From contig CAVUEG010000007.1 in assembly GCA_963740525.1 (NCBI GenBank), forward strand, positions 1 through 64,000: 64,000 nucleotides of DNA, written 5' to 3'. The translations under genes and the position numbers were made by a program. This stretch comes from CAVUEG01 sp963740525. GTDB lineage: Bacteria; Actinomycetota; Actinomycetes; Propionibacteriales; Nocardioidaceae. This document shows positions 8,629-17,034 of the stretch, one piece after another. The notes below the pieces were generated by a model, which worked only from the letters and a program-made list of their open reading frames with translations, searched no databases and was not told the DNA's origin. How positions within the stretch are numbered: position 1 is the first letter of the stretch; every line of letters begins with the position of its first letter.

Positions 8629-9072
8629 TCCGGCATCCTTTCTGGTACGTACAACGGGGCGCCACCCGATTCCATCCGCTCATCGGATCCGGGCGTCTCG
8701 GGACGCACGCTGCAGTCGTTCCCCGCTCTGTTCTCACACCTGTAAGCGAAGGGGGGCCACCAGCAAGGTTCTCGGGTTCTTGACCTTGAACGCCACGAGT
8801 TCATGGTGGCACGGCACAGGGGATCGTCATCAGCCCGACGTTTCTCGAGAGTGCTTCATGTCGCCGCGTCCAAGCGCTCTGCAAGTCGCGCGATTGGGAT
8901 GCGGCGCGCGCCATCTCGCGTGGCACCGTGTCGGTGTGGTGGCGCTGGACGGGGCCCGCTCTGCGACTGCTCCCTGCCAACGACTAGGACGAGTCTTGCC
9001 TGGTGATGCAGGAGGTCGTGGTCAATGAGGTTGGCCTCCCACTGAAGGCTGCCTGGCGTCGGCGCGTCGCCG
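8629..9072 (+). other. intergenic stretch without a recognisable gene
   Basis: This gap separates the divergent phosphotransferase and hydrolase genes. Short open frames occur on both strands but none has a plausible protein pattern or ribosome binding site. It must hold the promoter of the phosphotransferase. No tRNA, hairpin terminator or repeat was seen. Confidence 0.5.
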
Positions 9073-9078
9073 TACGGT
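9073..9078 (+). promoter_or_regulatory. -10 element for hydrolase, probable leaderless start
   Basis: TACGGT ends six bases before the ATG at 9085, and no Shine-Dalgarno sequence lies between them. Confidence 0.5.
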
Positions 9079-9084
9079 GGCGGC

Positions 9085-9780
9085 ATGGACATCATCCTGA
9101 TCCCCGGGCTCTGGCTGAACGCGGCGACGTGGGACGCCGTCGTCCCTCACCTCGAGGCCGCCGGCCACCGCCCCCGGGCGCTGACCTTGCCCGGCATGGA
9201 GAGCAAGGCCGCCGATCGCTCCGGCATCACCCTCGAGGACCACGTCGCGGCGGTCGTCGACGCCCTCGACGCCTCTGATGGCCCGGCACTTCTGGTCGGT
9301 CACTCCGCCGGGTCCGGGCTGGCCTGGGCCGCGGTGGACGCCCGACCCGACCGAGTCGCCCGGGTCGTGTACGTCGGGGGCTTCCCGGGCGGTGACGGCG
9401 ACCCGCTGCTCACCGGTCTGCCCGCCGAGAACGGTGAGGTGCCGATGCCGGACTGGAAGGAGATGGGCGAGGAGGCCAACATCGTCGACTTCGAGCCCGC
9501 GCAGCTGGAGCGGTTCTACGCCGATGCCATCCCGGTGCCGGAGGCCGTGATCACCACACCGGTCCGGCTGACCGACGAGCGACGGTACGCCGTGCCTGCC
9601 ACGGCGATCTGTCCGGAGTACACCGTCGCGGACCTGCGCGAGTGGATGGCCGAGGGAGAGCTGCCCGAGCTCGAGCGCACCCTCGACCTCGACCTGGTCG
9701 ACCTGCCCGGCGGGCACTGGCCCCAGCTGACTCAGCCCGAGGCGCTCGCCGCCGCCCTCATCGACGCCGCCGCCCGATGA
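9085..9780 (+). CDS. alpha/beta hydrolase
   Basis: This hydrolase of 231 residues has the fold start MDIILIPGLWLNAATWD (oxyanion region), nucleophile elbow GHSAG near residue 72 and a C-terminal GGHWP carrying the catalytic histidine. It resembles the small salicylate-esterase-like group often annotated simply as alpha/beta hydrolase. The substrate cannot be deduced. The VOC gene follows after 64 bases on the same strand and may be co-transcribed. Confidence 0.85.
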   Translation: MDIILIPGLWLNAATWDAVVPHLEAAGHRPRALTLPGMESKAADRSGITLEDHVAAVVDALDASDGPALLVGHSAGSGLAWAAVDARPDRVARVVYVGGFPGGDGDPLLTGLPAENGEVPMPDWKEMGEEANIVDFEPAQLERFYADAIPVPEAVITTPVRLTDERRYAVPATAICPEYTVADLREWMAEGELPELERTLDLDLVDLPGGHWPQLTQPEALAAALIDAAAR

Positions 9781-9844
9781 CCCGGTTCGCGGCCCACCAC
9801 CCGAACCTGTCGATCGCAACGACCAGATCGCGAGGATTGATCGC

Positions 9845-10285
9845 ATGACCCACATCAGGCGCTTCGACCACATCGGCATCACCGTCGCCGACCTCGACTC
9901 GGCGACCTCGTTCTTCGTCGGGCTCGGTCTGGAGGTCGAGGGCACCGGCTCCGTCGAGGGCGAGTTCGTGGAGACCGTCTGCGCCATCCCGGGTGCGGTC
10001 TGTGAGATCGCGATGCTGAGGTCCCCAGACGGAGGGACCCGGCTGGAGCTCGCGAGCTTCGTCAAGCCCGACCATCTGCCCGGGTCGCCCCGGGCGATGG
10101 CCAACGAGCTCGGCCTGCGCAACGTGTCCTTCGAGGTCGATGACCTCCAGTCGGCCGTCGACGCGGTGGCTGCGGAGGGGTACGGCCTCGTCGGCGGCAT
10201 CGGCGAGTACGAGAGCAGCGTGCGGATGGCCTACGTGCGCGGGCCTGACGGGATCATCGTGTCGCTGTTCGAGCAGCTCGGCTGA
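9845..10285 (+). CDS. VOC superfamily (glyoxalase-like) protein
   Basis: This protein of 146 residues has the paired beta-alpha-beta-beta-beta modules of the vicinal oxygen chelate fold. It begins RRFDHIGITVADLD with the first metal-ligand histidine position and ends with the VRGPDGIIVSLFEQ strand carrying the glutamate ligand. Members include glyoxalase I, epimerases and dioxygenases, and the sequence does not choose between them. It follows the hydrolase and converges with the PEP mutase family gene. Confidence 0.85.
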   Translation: MTHIRRFDHIGITVADLDSATSFFVGLGLEVEGTGSVEGEFVETVCAIPGAVCEIAMLRSPDGGTRLELASFVKPDHLPGSPRAMANELGLRNVSFEVDDLQSAVDAVAAEGYGLVGGIGEYESSVRMAYVRGPDGIIVSLFEQLG

Positions 10286-10291
10286 CGGTCG

Positions 10292-11125
10292 TCACGGCTC
10301 GAAGCGGCGCTGCAGGTCGGCGTACTCGATCGCACCGTCGAGGAAGCCGAGGGTGCCGGTGTCGAGGAGCTCCCGACCAGCGCGCTCCAGCATGCCGAGG
10401 GCTGCTCGGGCCAGGCTCCCGCCCAGGCTCACCCGCTTGACGCCGAGCGAGAAGAGCGTGGGCGCGTCGACCAGGTTCGCCAGCCCCGCCACGATGTTGA
10501 GCGGGCCGGGGATGGCGGCGGCGAGCCGGCGGATCGTGTCCTCCTCGACGACGCCGGGCACGAAGATGCAGTCGGCACCGGCCTCCAGGTACCGCGCCGC
10601 CCGCTCGACCGTCTCGGCGAAGGCATCGCCGCTGGTGCCGGCGAAGTAGGTGTCAGTCCGGGCGTTCAGCACGAAGGAACCCCTGGGCGCCGCGGCCCGG
10701 GCGGCAGCGATGCGCTCGGCGGCCTCATCGATGCCGAACAGCCCGTCCTTCCCTGAGTCCTCGAGGTTGCCGCCCGCCGCCCCGAGCCCCACGGCCAGAG
10801 CCACCGTGTGGGCCACGTCGTCCGCGGTGTCGCCGTACCCCGCTTCGAGGTCCGCGGTCACCGGCACACCCACCGCCGCCACGATGCGACTCACGTGCTC
10901 GAGCATCGTGTCGCGGTCCAGGAGCTCTCCATCGGGGATTCCACACGACCAGGCGATGCCCGCGCTGGTCGTGCCGATCGCCGGGAAGCCGACCTGCTCG
11001 AGGATTCGAGCGGATCCGGCGTCCCAGGCGTTGGGGAGCACGAAGCCGGGACCAGCGTGCAGGGCAAGGAGCGCCGCTGCCGCGTCGTACGACGCCGGGT
11101 CACCGTCCAGCACATCCGCGGGCAT
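10292..11125 (-). CDS. isocitrate lyase/PEP mutase family protein
   Basis: This TIM-barrel enzyme of 277 residues belongs to the PEP mutase/oxaloacetate decarboxylase branch of the isocitrate lyase superfamily. Typical segments are VLPNAWDAGSARILEQ, GTTSAGIAWSCGIPDGE, the magnesium-binding DLEAGYG and VLNARTD. The KKCGH motif of true isocitrate lyases is absent, so a C-C or P-C bond enzyme of 2-methylisocitrate lyase or carboxyphosphonoenolpyruvate type is more likely. The ATG at 11125 is chosen because the open frame above it (to 11311) has no family similarity and overlaps the sigma factor gene. Confidence 0.83.
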   Translation of the reverse strand: MPADVLDGDPASYDAAAALLALHAGPGFVLPNAWDAGSARILEQVGFPAIGTTSAGIAWSCGIPDGELLDRDTMLEHVSRIVAAVGVPVTADLEAGYGDTADDVAHTVALAVGLGAAGGNLEDSGKDGLFGIDEAAERIAAARAAAPRGSFVLNARTDTYFAGTSGDAFAETVERAARYLEAGADCIFVPGVVEEDTIRRLAAAIPGPLNIVAGLANLVDAPTLFSLGVKRVSLGGSLARAALGMLERAGRELLDTGTLGFLDGAIEYADLQRRFEP

Positions 11126-11192
11126 GACCCCATGATCGGCGATCACGGCATCTCGCGACACCCCACGCACCATCCCTGCTGGTGAGCGTGCC

Positions 11193-11687
11193 TCACGCTC
11201 GTTCGTCGACCAGTGCCTCTCGGAGCATGCTCCGCGCCGCCGCGTAGCGGCTTCGAGCGGTGGACGGATTGAGCCCGAGGATCTCGGCTGCCTCCACGAT
11301 GGTGAAACCATCCCAGTGGATGAGCATCACCAGCTCGCGTTGCGCCTGATGCAGTCGCAGCACCGCATCGCGCACCCCATAGCCCTCGTCGGAAGGTGGC
11401 GAAGCCGCCGCCAGGTGATGACGCAGCCGCTCGGTCAGGTCCAGCCGTCGAGAGGCGGTCCGCCGAAAGTTGCTGAGGGTGTTCGCCGCGATGACGAAGA
11501 GCCACATGCGCTGGCGCTCGGCGGGGGCAGGCATCTTGTCGATCCTCCGCCACGCCGTCAGCATCACCTCGCCGTACAGGTCGGCTGCGTCCTCAGGTGA
11601 GGTCACGCGGCGGACGAAGTAGGCAAGGAGATCAGCTGACGCGTCACGCAGCGCCGCGCGCGCCGCAGCCTTCGTGTCGGGACTCAC
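11193..11687 (-). CDS. ECF-type RNA polymerase sigma factor
   Basis: This sigma-70 family protein of 164 residues has only regions 2 and 4. Region 2 contains PEDAADLYGEVMLTAWRRI, and region 4 contains the helix-turn-helix GFTIVEAAEILGLNPSTARSRYAAAR. The ATG overlaps the stop of the membrane-protein gene at 11684 by four bases (ATGA), so it is translated as the second gene of the pair. That order, membrane partner first, is the reverse of the usual one and of the two SigE-type pairs further right. Confidence 0.87.
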   Translation of the reverse strand: MSPDTKAAARAALRDASADLLAYFVRRVTSPEDAADLYGEVMLTAWRRIDKMPAPAERQRMWLFVIAANTLSNFRRTASRRLDLTERLRHHLAAASPPSDEGYGVRDAVLRLHQAQRELVMLIHWDGFTIVEAAEILGLNPSTARSRYAAARSMLREALVDERA

Positions 11688-12283
11688 TGATCATCGCCAT
11701 CGCACGCGCTGGCCATGGAGAGTCCCACGCTGGATGAAGGCAGATCCTGACTGGCGAGCTCAGCGTCCAATCGCTGGGCAACCAGCTGGTACATCGCCTC
11801 CACCTCGTACTCGGGGACCGTCTGCGCTGGCCCCGCCTCAGAGTCTCGAGTGGCACGCGGTCCCGCCTCTCGAGTCGCCTCGGCGAGGCTGATGGCCGAG
11901 ACGTCGAGCTCCTTCAAGTACCTCTCGGCGGCGTCAGTCACCTCCGCGCGCACGGCATCGTCCACCGGCGCGGCGGGGTCCTGAACCTGCTTGACCCCGA
12001 AGGTGAGCGCGCATTCGGCACCCGTCGAGGTCGTGACGACACCTCGCGCAGGCGCGGAGTCGAACCACGGAAGGATGCCCGCAGCGGCCGCGGCGCCCCC
12101 GGCGCCCAACGTGCCCATCACGACCAGGCCACCGATGACGAGGCGGCGGTTGCGGCGAGACCGTGGCCGGGCGGTCAAGCCCTCGGCCTCCATCACGATC
12201 CGGGCGAGCTCGGCGTCGAGCTCTGGCGTAAGGGCGGGCACCGGGGGCGAGGACAGGGCGAGCTGCTCGTCGAACGAGGTCAT
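11684..12283 (-). CDS. single-pass membrane protein paired with ECF sigma factor (possible anti-sigma factor)
   Basis: The protein has 199 residues. An N-terminal cytoplasmic part of about 46 residues ends in a basic patch (RPRSRRNRR), followed by one helix (LVIGGLVVMGTLGAGGAAAAAGIL) and an extracellular domain with cysteines. No zinc-binding HxxxCxxC anti-sigma motif is present in the N terminus, so an anti-sigma role is inferred only from the overlap with the sigma gene. A GGA-containing ribosome binding site (AAAAGGAAC) precedes the ATG. Confidence 0.7.
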   Translation of the reverse strand: MTSFDEQLALSSPPVPALTPELDAELARIVMEAEGLTARPRSRRNRRLVIGGLVVMGTLGAGGAAAAAGILPWFDSAPARGVVTTSTGAECALTFGVKQVQDPAAPVDDAVRAEVTDAAERYLKELDVSAISLAEATREAGPRATRDSEAGPAQTVPEYEVEAMYQLVAQRLDAELASQDLPSSSVGLSMASACDGDDQ

Positions 12284-12586
12284 GGGTGTTCCTTTTCGGG
12301 AGTTGGCGATCCGTCACACGTACATGTACCGAGTTCGACCTTTCGTCCAACGTCCCAAGAAGTTCACTCGTCGACCGTTTCGCAGATCAGGGCGAGTGCC
12401 CGATCCTTCCGCCTCTGACCTGCGGAGACGCAACTCATTGGGGTGATATGGCCCTGGTGCGCCCGCCTTCACCGGTAGCCAGCATGGCACCGGTTCTCAG
12501 GCAGCCAAGAGCCTGGTCCCTGACCACTCACGCCCACCGGCGATGGTGGATCAGGGACCTCGGCCCAGGACAGGTTGGGCGGATCG
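12284..12586 (+). other. intergenic stretch with a 10-bp palindrome
   Basis: No gene is recognised here. The perfect palindrome GTACATGTAC at 12320-12329 lies 37 bases upstream of the leftward membrane-protein/sigma pair and could be an operator. Copy 2 of the 15-bp repeat is also in this gap. Confidence 0.4.
12417..12431 (+). repeat. 15-bp repeat, copy 2
   Basis: This second occurrence of GACCTGCGGAGACGC is preceded by CCTCT as against CCTCC at the first copy (6173). It lies in a gene-free gap. Confidence 0.45.
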
Positions 12587-12892
12587 CTACCTCTCGCCCG
12601 TGCCGCCTCGACACAGACCGAGCTTGCCCGGAGCACCCTTCGGCAGGTTGTAGTACTTCCACGAGTCCGCCGCGGTCTGGACCTGGGAGGCCGTCTGACC
12701 CGCGGTCGAGTCGTAGTCATTCAGACCACTCGCTGCGCAGGCAGAGTTGGCGTGGTCCAGCGCCCCCGTGTCGTTGGTGTTGTTTGCGATGCCAGGTGGC
12801 CCCTTCACCTCGCCCGCGATGGCTTGACCGGCCGAGCCAACTACGAGTGCGGCCACGCAGAACGCGGTGGCGCAAGACTTCTTGAGCAACAT
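12587..12892 (-). CDS. small secreted protein
   Basis: This protein of 101 residues has a classical signal peptide: LLKK, a hydrophobic core of about 15 residues and an AIA/GE cleavage site near residue 26. The mature part is about 75 residues with two cysteines (SACAASG and LGLCRGG) that could form one disulfide. The motif GALDHANSACAASGLND resembles a small exported family seen in other actinobacteria, of unknown function. GAAAGG precedes the ATG at a suitable distance. Confidence 0.75.
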   Translation of the reverse strand: MLLKKSCATAFCVAALVVGSAGQAIAGEVKGPPGIANNTNDTGALDHANSACAASGLNDYDSTAGQTASQVQTAADSWKYYNLPKGAPGKLGLCRGGTGER

Positions 12893-13087
12893 CTTCGCCC
12901 GCCTTTCGTCGAATCCGAGACCGAAAACCGAACATCGAAATTACGCTCCGCCGACAGCCCGGTCAACGAGTCCACCTGGCCCCTGCTAGACCGGAGCGGC
13001 AGTGATGAGGTGAGCGCGGGATCGTCACCGACGTCCTGGTCCTCACCGCGGTGCCAGGCTGCCAGGACGCACCAATGCCGTGCCTCG

Positions 13088-13939
13088 TCAGGGGAGGGTG
13101 AGGACCTCGGCGCCGTCGTCGGTGACGAGGAGGGTGTGCTCGAACTGGGCACTGCGCTTGCGGTCCTTGGTGACGACGGTCCAGTCGTCCTCCCACATGT
13201 CCCACTCGTGGGTGCCGAGGTTGAGCATCGGCTCGATGGTGAAGGTCATCCCGGTCTCGATGACGGTGTCGTAGTACGACGCGTCGTAGTGCGGGATGAT
13301 CAGGCCGGAGTGGAAGGCGGTGCCGATGCCGTGCCCGGTGAAGTCCCGGACCACGCCGTAGCCGAAGCGCTTCGCGTAGGACTCGATGACCCTGCCGATC
13401 ACGTTGATCTGCCGACCTGGCCGGACCGCCTTGATCGCCCGGCTCAGGGCCTCATCGGGTGCGCTCGACCAGCAGCCGGCTCTCCTCGTCGACGTCACCG
13501 GCCAGGAACGTCGCGTTCGTGTCGCCGTGGACGCCGCCGATGAACGCGGTGATGTCGATGTTGACGATGTCACCGTCCTCGACCACGCGCCTGTCGGGGA
13601 TGCCGTGACAGATCACCTCGTTGACACTGGTGCACAGCGACTTGGGGAAGCGCCGGTAGCCCAGGGTCGAGGGGTAGGCGCCGTGGTCGCAGAGGAACTC
13701 GTGACCGATGCGGTCCAGCTCGTCGGTGGTCACTCCCGGCGCGACGTGCTCGCCGACCAGCTGGAGCGCCTGGGCGGCGATCCGGCCGGCGATCCGCATC
13801 CGCTCGATGGTCTCGGCGTCCTTGACCTCCGGGCCGTCGTACGGCGAGCGGTGCAGTCGCTGGTCGACGTACTCGGGACGGGGATGCTGTCGGGGACGGG
13901 GCGGCGAGGGGAGATGGTCGCGGGGGCGATCGGGTTCAC
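13088..13939 (-). CDS. map: type I methionine aminopeptidase, reading frame broken twice
   Basis: The enzyme removes the initiator methionine from new proteins. Conserved blocks are complete: PYDGPEVKDAETIERMRIAGRIAAQAL, HGAYPSTLGYRRFPKSLCTS, the metal ligands in NIDITAFIGGVHGDTNATF, VRDFTGHGIG and TIEPMLNLGT. They lie in three frames. The first break, near 13888, is mended by one extra C in a CCCC run (DSIP joins RPEYVDQ). The second, near 13455, is mended by removing one C (VERT joins DEALSRAIK). Because nothing else is damaged, sequence error is the likelier explanation. GTG at 13939 gives the N terminus SPRRPVPDSIP seen in actinobacterial homologues. Confidence 0.85.
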
Positions 13940-13945
13940 CCGTCG

Positions 13946-13951
13946 AGTGTA
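13946..13951 (-). promoter_or_regulatory. -10 element for map, probable leaderless start
   Basis: TACACT on the minus strand ends six bases before the GTG of map, and no ribosome binding site intervenes. Confidence 0.5.
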
Positions 13952-14055
13952 GTTTCAGCCAGGGAGGGGAAGAGGCCGGGGACGCAGTGGCCGACACCCG
14001 GCCGGACCCGGTCCGGGCACCGGTCGACACTGGCCGAAACGAGGAGAGGCAAGCG

Positions 14056-14243
14056 GTGAGCGAGTACTGGTTCTGCTTGGAGCACCACACGGTGGAGGAC
14101 CCGCGACGGCTGCAAGAACGCCGACCGGCTCGGCCCCTACCCCAGCGAGGCCGAGGCCGCTCGGAGCACTCGACAAGGTCGAGGAGCGCAACGAGCAGTG
14201 GGACAACGACCCCGCCTGGAACGATGACGATCTCGAGGACTGA
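14056..14243 (+). CDS. small conserved SEYWFCLEHH protein, reading frame broken
   Basis: A GTG at 14056 stands behind GAGGAGAGG and begins SEYWFCLEHHTVE. In the next frame the text continues as GCKNADRLGPYPSEAEAA, and in a third as ALDKVEERNEQWDNDP ending AWNDDDLED and TGA at 14243. Joined, this is a protein of about 62 residues of a small actinobacterial family whose N terminus SEYWFCLEHH and GPYPSEAEA segment I recognise. Its function is unknown. Two single-base breaks in under 190 bases match the pattern of its neighbours. The span is not a multiple of three. Confidence 0.65.
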
Positions 14244-14265
14244 CCACCAACGCCCTCGAGATGCC

Positions 14266-14295
14266 GAAGCCCCCGCCGTGACCGGCGGGGGCTTC
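14266..14295. terminator. bidirectional hairpin terminator
   Basis: GAAGCCCCCGCC pairs perfectly with GGCGGGGGCTTC across a six-base loop. It lies between the convergent SEYWF gene and the H1-like gene and can serve both. Confidence 0.75.
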
Positions 14296-14314
14296 GTGCT
14301 TCAGAAGGTGGAAG

Positions 14315-14760
14315 CTACTTCTTGGCGGTGCGCTTCGCCGGTGCTTCTTGCCTTCTTGGCGGGTGCCTTCTTTGCCGCGGTCTTCTTGGCCGGGGACTTC
14401 TTCGCCGCAGTCTTCTTCGCGGGCGCCTTCTTGGTGGCCTTCTTCACGGCCTTCTTGGCCGTCTTCTTTGCCGCGGTCGCTCTTGGACGCGGTCTTCTTC
14501 ACGGCCTTCTTGGCAGTCTTCTTGGCCGGGGACTTCTTCGCTGCCGCCTTCTTGGCGGGCGCCTTCTTCGCGACGGTCTTCTTGGCGGGTGCCTTCTTCG
14601 CCGCGGTCTTCTTGGCCGGGGACTTCTTCGCTGCCGCCTTCTTGGCGGGTGCCTTCTTCGCGACGGTCTTCTTGGCGGTGGTCTTCTTTGCCGCGGTCTT
14701 CTTGGCCGGGGACTTCTTCGCCGCCGACTTCTTCGCGGGAGCCTTCTTTGCTGCCGGCAC
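14315..14760 (-). CDS. histone H1-like lysine/alanine/proline-rich DNA-binding protein, reading frame broken
   Basis: GTG at 14760 follows GGAGG by five bases and starts directly with AAKKAPAKKSAAKKSPAKK units; about 20 such KK-containing repeats fill the protein of roughly 148 residues, ending APAKRTAKK and TAG at 14315. Such tails resemble eukaryotic H1 and the C termini of actinobacterial HU proteins and bind DNA non-specifically, probably compacting the nucleoid. No HU domain precedes the repeats, so this is a stand-alone tail protein. The 446-base span is not a multiple of three; breaks lie near 14480 (one extra base) and near 14345 (two missing). The repetitive GC-rich unit makes sequencing error likely. 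Confidence 0.75.
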
Positions 14761-15008
14761 CAGTGCCTCCTGATTCGTGGCCCGAGATTCTCGGACCTGA
14801 CCTGTGTCACAGACGGCCGGTGCGGTCGTCTCGTTGCCTATGATCTTGACAACATGAATGGCGCAGGTAAACCAAATCGGCATAAACGCTTGATCGTGTC
14901 GCGAACAGTCAACAAAGGGATGTCGATGCTTGCGATAGGGCACGAGGGCTCGGAACCCCTTGTTTTCAAGGGATATCTCCACTCGCTGACCTTCGAAAGG
15001 ACTCGCCC

Positions 15009-15278
15009 GTGGTGAAAACTCCCGAATGGAATCGTTCCGGTGGATTCATCGGTTTGGCCGGCATGGCGGTCGTTTTCTTCTTGTACGCGTCGTCGGGACT
15101 CGTCGCTCCGTGGTGGGCGGTCGTGCTGCTGATCTGCTTCTGGGTCGTCCTGTTCGGTCTCGGGTGCGTCTGGTTCATGTCACGCCCGACGCGGGTCATG
15201 CTGCTGCCTGTGGTGGCGGCAGCGGTGTGGTTCGGTGCCTTGGTCGCCGGCTCGCGGCTCCTCGGGTGGACCGCCTGA
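15009..15278 (+). CDS. small three-helix membrane protein
   Basis: This protein of 89 residues consists almost wholly of three membrane helices at about 11-30 (GFIGLAGMAVVFFLYAS), 33-56 and 62-82, with a short basic loop SRPTR. AAAGG precedes the first of two adjacent GTG codons by eight bases. The family is not recognised. It converges with panB, with 27 bases between the stops. Confidence 0.6.
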   Translation: MVKTPEWNRSGGFIGLAGMAVVFFLYASSGLVAPWWAVVLLICFWVVLFGLGCVWFMSRPTRVMLLPVVAAAVWFGALVAGSRLLGWTA

Positions 15279-15305
15279 TCGGCATCACGACGACGGACGA
15301 AGACC

Positions 15306-16162
15306 TCAACCGCCGAAGGTGTGCTCGGGCCCCGGGAAGGTCCCCGCGGCCACATCGGCCGCGTAACTCCTGCGCCGCCTCGAGGAGCACGCCGTGCACG
15401 TCGGCGTACTGCTTGACGAACTTCGCCATCCGCCCGGTGCGCAGACCGAACGCGTCCTGCCAGACCAGCACCTGGGCGTCGCAGTGGGGGCCGGCGCCGA
15501 TGCCGATCGTGGGGATCGCCAGCTCCTTGGTGATCTGGGCGGCGACCTCACCGGGCACCATCTCCATCACGAGCGCGAAGGCACCGGCCTCCTCCATCGC
15601 GTGTGCCGCGTCGACGAGGCGAGCAGCCGCCTCGCCGCGTCCCTGCACGCGGTAGCCGCCGAGGTTGTGCTCGGACTGCAGGCGTGAAGCCGATGTGCGC
15701 CATCACCGGAATACCGGACTCGGTGAGCTTCTGGACCTGCGGCACCATCTCGATCCCGCCCTCGAGCTTCACCGCGTGCGCGTTCGCCTCCTTCATGAAG
15801 CGCACCGCCGTGTGGAAGGCCTGCTCGGCCGAACCCTGGTAGGAGCCGAACGGGAGGTCGGCCACGACCAGCGCGCGCCGCGCCGAACGGGTGACGGCGC
15901 GGACCAGCGGGATCAGCTCGTCGACGGTGACCGGGAGAGAGGTCTCGTTGCCGTAGACGTTGTTGGAGGCCGAGTCACCGACCAGCATCACCGGGATCCC
16001 GGCCTCGTCGAAGGTCTGGGCGGCGTACTGCTCGTAGGCGGTGAGCATGGCCCACTTCTCGCCGCGCTCCTTCATCTCCCGCAGATGGTGGGTGCGCACC
16101 CGCCTGACCGGTGCGCCACCGCTTGCCGGACCCGTGCCGTAGGGCGCCGTCGTCTCGCTCAT
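15306..16162 (-). CDS. panB: 3-methyl-2-oxobutanoate hydroxymethyltransferase, reading frame broken twice
   Basis: PanB adds a hydroxymethyl group from methylene-tetrahydrofolate to ketoisovalerate, the first step to pantothenate and CoA. The signature blocks are present: MLTAYEQYAAQTFDEAG, VGDSASNNVYG, DLPFGSYQ and AHAVKLEGG in the first frame, GYRVQGRGEAAARLV and PTIGIGAGPHCDAQVLVWQD in the second, and the C terminus AADVAAGTFPGPEHTFGG in the third. Breaks lie near 15670 and near 15370. The total of about 285 residues is normal for the family. The rest of the pathway is not in this window. Confidence 0.87.
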
Positions 16163-16342
16163 GGTTGCCTGCCTTGCGTGCTCTCGAGGCTCCCTGATGG
16201 AGTCCCCGGACCACTACTCAGGCTAGACCCGCGCGGCCGGGGGCGTACCTGTGTCGCTGGTCACGCTGCGTCTCCGGGTCCAGGATCCATCCTGATGATC
16301 GGCGCGTGGGGCGTGTCTGCGGATCGACTCGACGAAACGTTC

Positions 16343-16348
16343 TACTCT
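16343..16348 (+). promoter_or_regulatory. -10 element, probable leaderless start
   Basis: TACTCT ends six bases before the ATG at 16355. Confidence 0.45.
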
Positions 16349-16354
16349 CCGCGC

Positions 16355-16648
16355 ATGAACACCAGTCCCGACGCACGGATCATCGCGGCCTTCACCTTCA
16401 TCGCCGCCCTGATGCTCGGGGCCTGGGGGGCACTCGACAGCCTGCTCGCCGGGCCCTCCTCCGTGCTGCCCAACTCCGAGGTCGCCCGCTTCGTCATCGC
16501 GCTGACACCGTTCGCGGCGACCGCGGTGGCGTTCCAGGCGACGAACGCGACGAAGGTCGCGTGGGCACGGGCCCTGGGCGGTGCGGCCGTGATGCTCGGC
16601 GTCCTCGACTGCCTTGGCGGCGTGCTCTACCTCCTCGCCAACACGTGA
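16355..16648 (+). CDS. small membrane protein
   Basis: This protein of 97 residues has three predicted helices: about 8-31 (IIAAFTFIAALMLGAWGALDSLL), 43-60 and 70-95. A short NSEVARF loop follows the first helix. No family is recognised. It stands alone between panB and the leftward nadE cluster. Confidence 0.55.
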   Translation: MNTSPDARIIAAFTFIAALMLGAWGALDSLLAGPSSVLPNSEVARFVIALTPFAATAVAFQATNATKVAWARALGGAAVMLGVLDCLGGVLYLLANT

Positions 16649-16707
16649 ACTGTGGCGACCAACGGTCGGCCTCGCGCGTGCTCTTCACCTGAGTACGGGG
16701 CGCCCGG

Positions 16708-17034
16708 TCAGCCAGGCTCCGGCTTGCCGTAGTCACGGGTGACAGTGGCGACCCGGACTCGGTAGTCGGCGTACCAGACCTCCCGACCGCGTTCCTGTGC
16801 CACGAGGTGAGCAGCCACCTGCTTCCAGGCGCGCGCCGCCGCCTCGTCGCGCCAGTAGGACACGGTGATGCCGATCTCCGCCGAGGCGGTCTCGATGCCC
16901 AGGTAGCCCGGCTGCTCGGCAGCCAGCGCCTCCATCCGGGCCGACATCCCGGCGTAGCCCCGGTCGTCGTCGCTGCGGACCGACGTGAAGATGACCGCGA
17001 CGTACGGCGGCTCCGGCGTCTGCGCGATCGTCAT
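16708..17034 (-). CDS. antibiotic biosynthesis monooxygenase (ABM)-domain protein
   Basis: This protein of 108 residues has the dimeric ferredoxin-like fold of ABM proteins: an opening strand YVAVIFTSVR, a helix around MSARMEALAAEQPGYLG, and the strand ITVSYWRDEAAARAWK. Family members are small heme- or quinone-related oxygenases or simply ligand-binding proteins; no catalytic residue can be assigned. ATG at 17034 has GAGGA upstream and overlaps the acetyltransferase stop (ATGA). It is the last gene of a leftward run that begins with nadE. Confidence 0.75.
   Translation of the reverse strand: MTIAQTPEPPYVAVIFTSVRSDDDRGYAGMSARMEALAAEQPGYLGIETASAEIGITVSYWRDEAAARAWKQVAAHLVAQERGREVWYADYRVRVATVTRDYGKPEPG

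Noticed and set aside
13708..15015. Long plus-strand open frame of 435 codons rich in LLGG/RGLL
   Set aside because: It is the mirror of the lysine/alanine repeats of the H1-like gene and crosses the terminator; composition is not protein-like.
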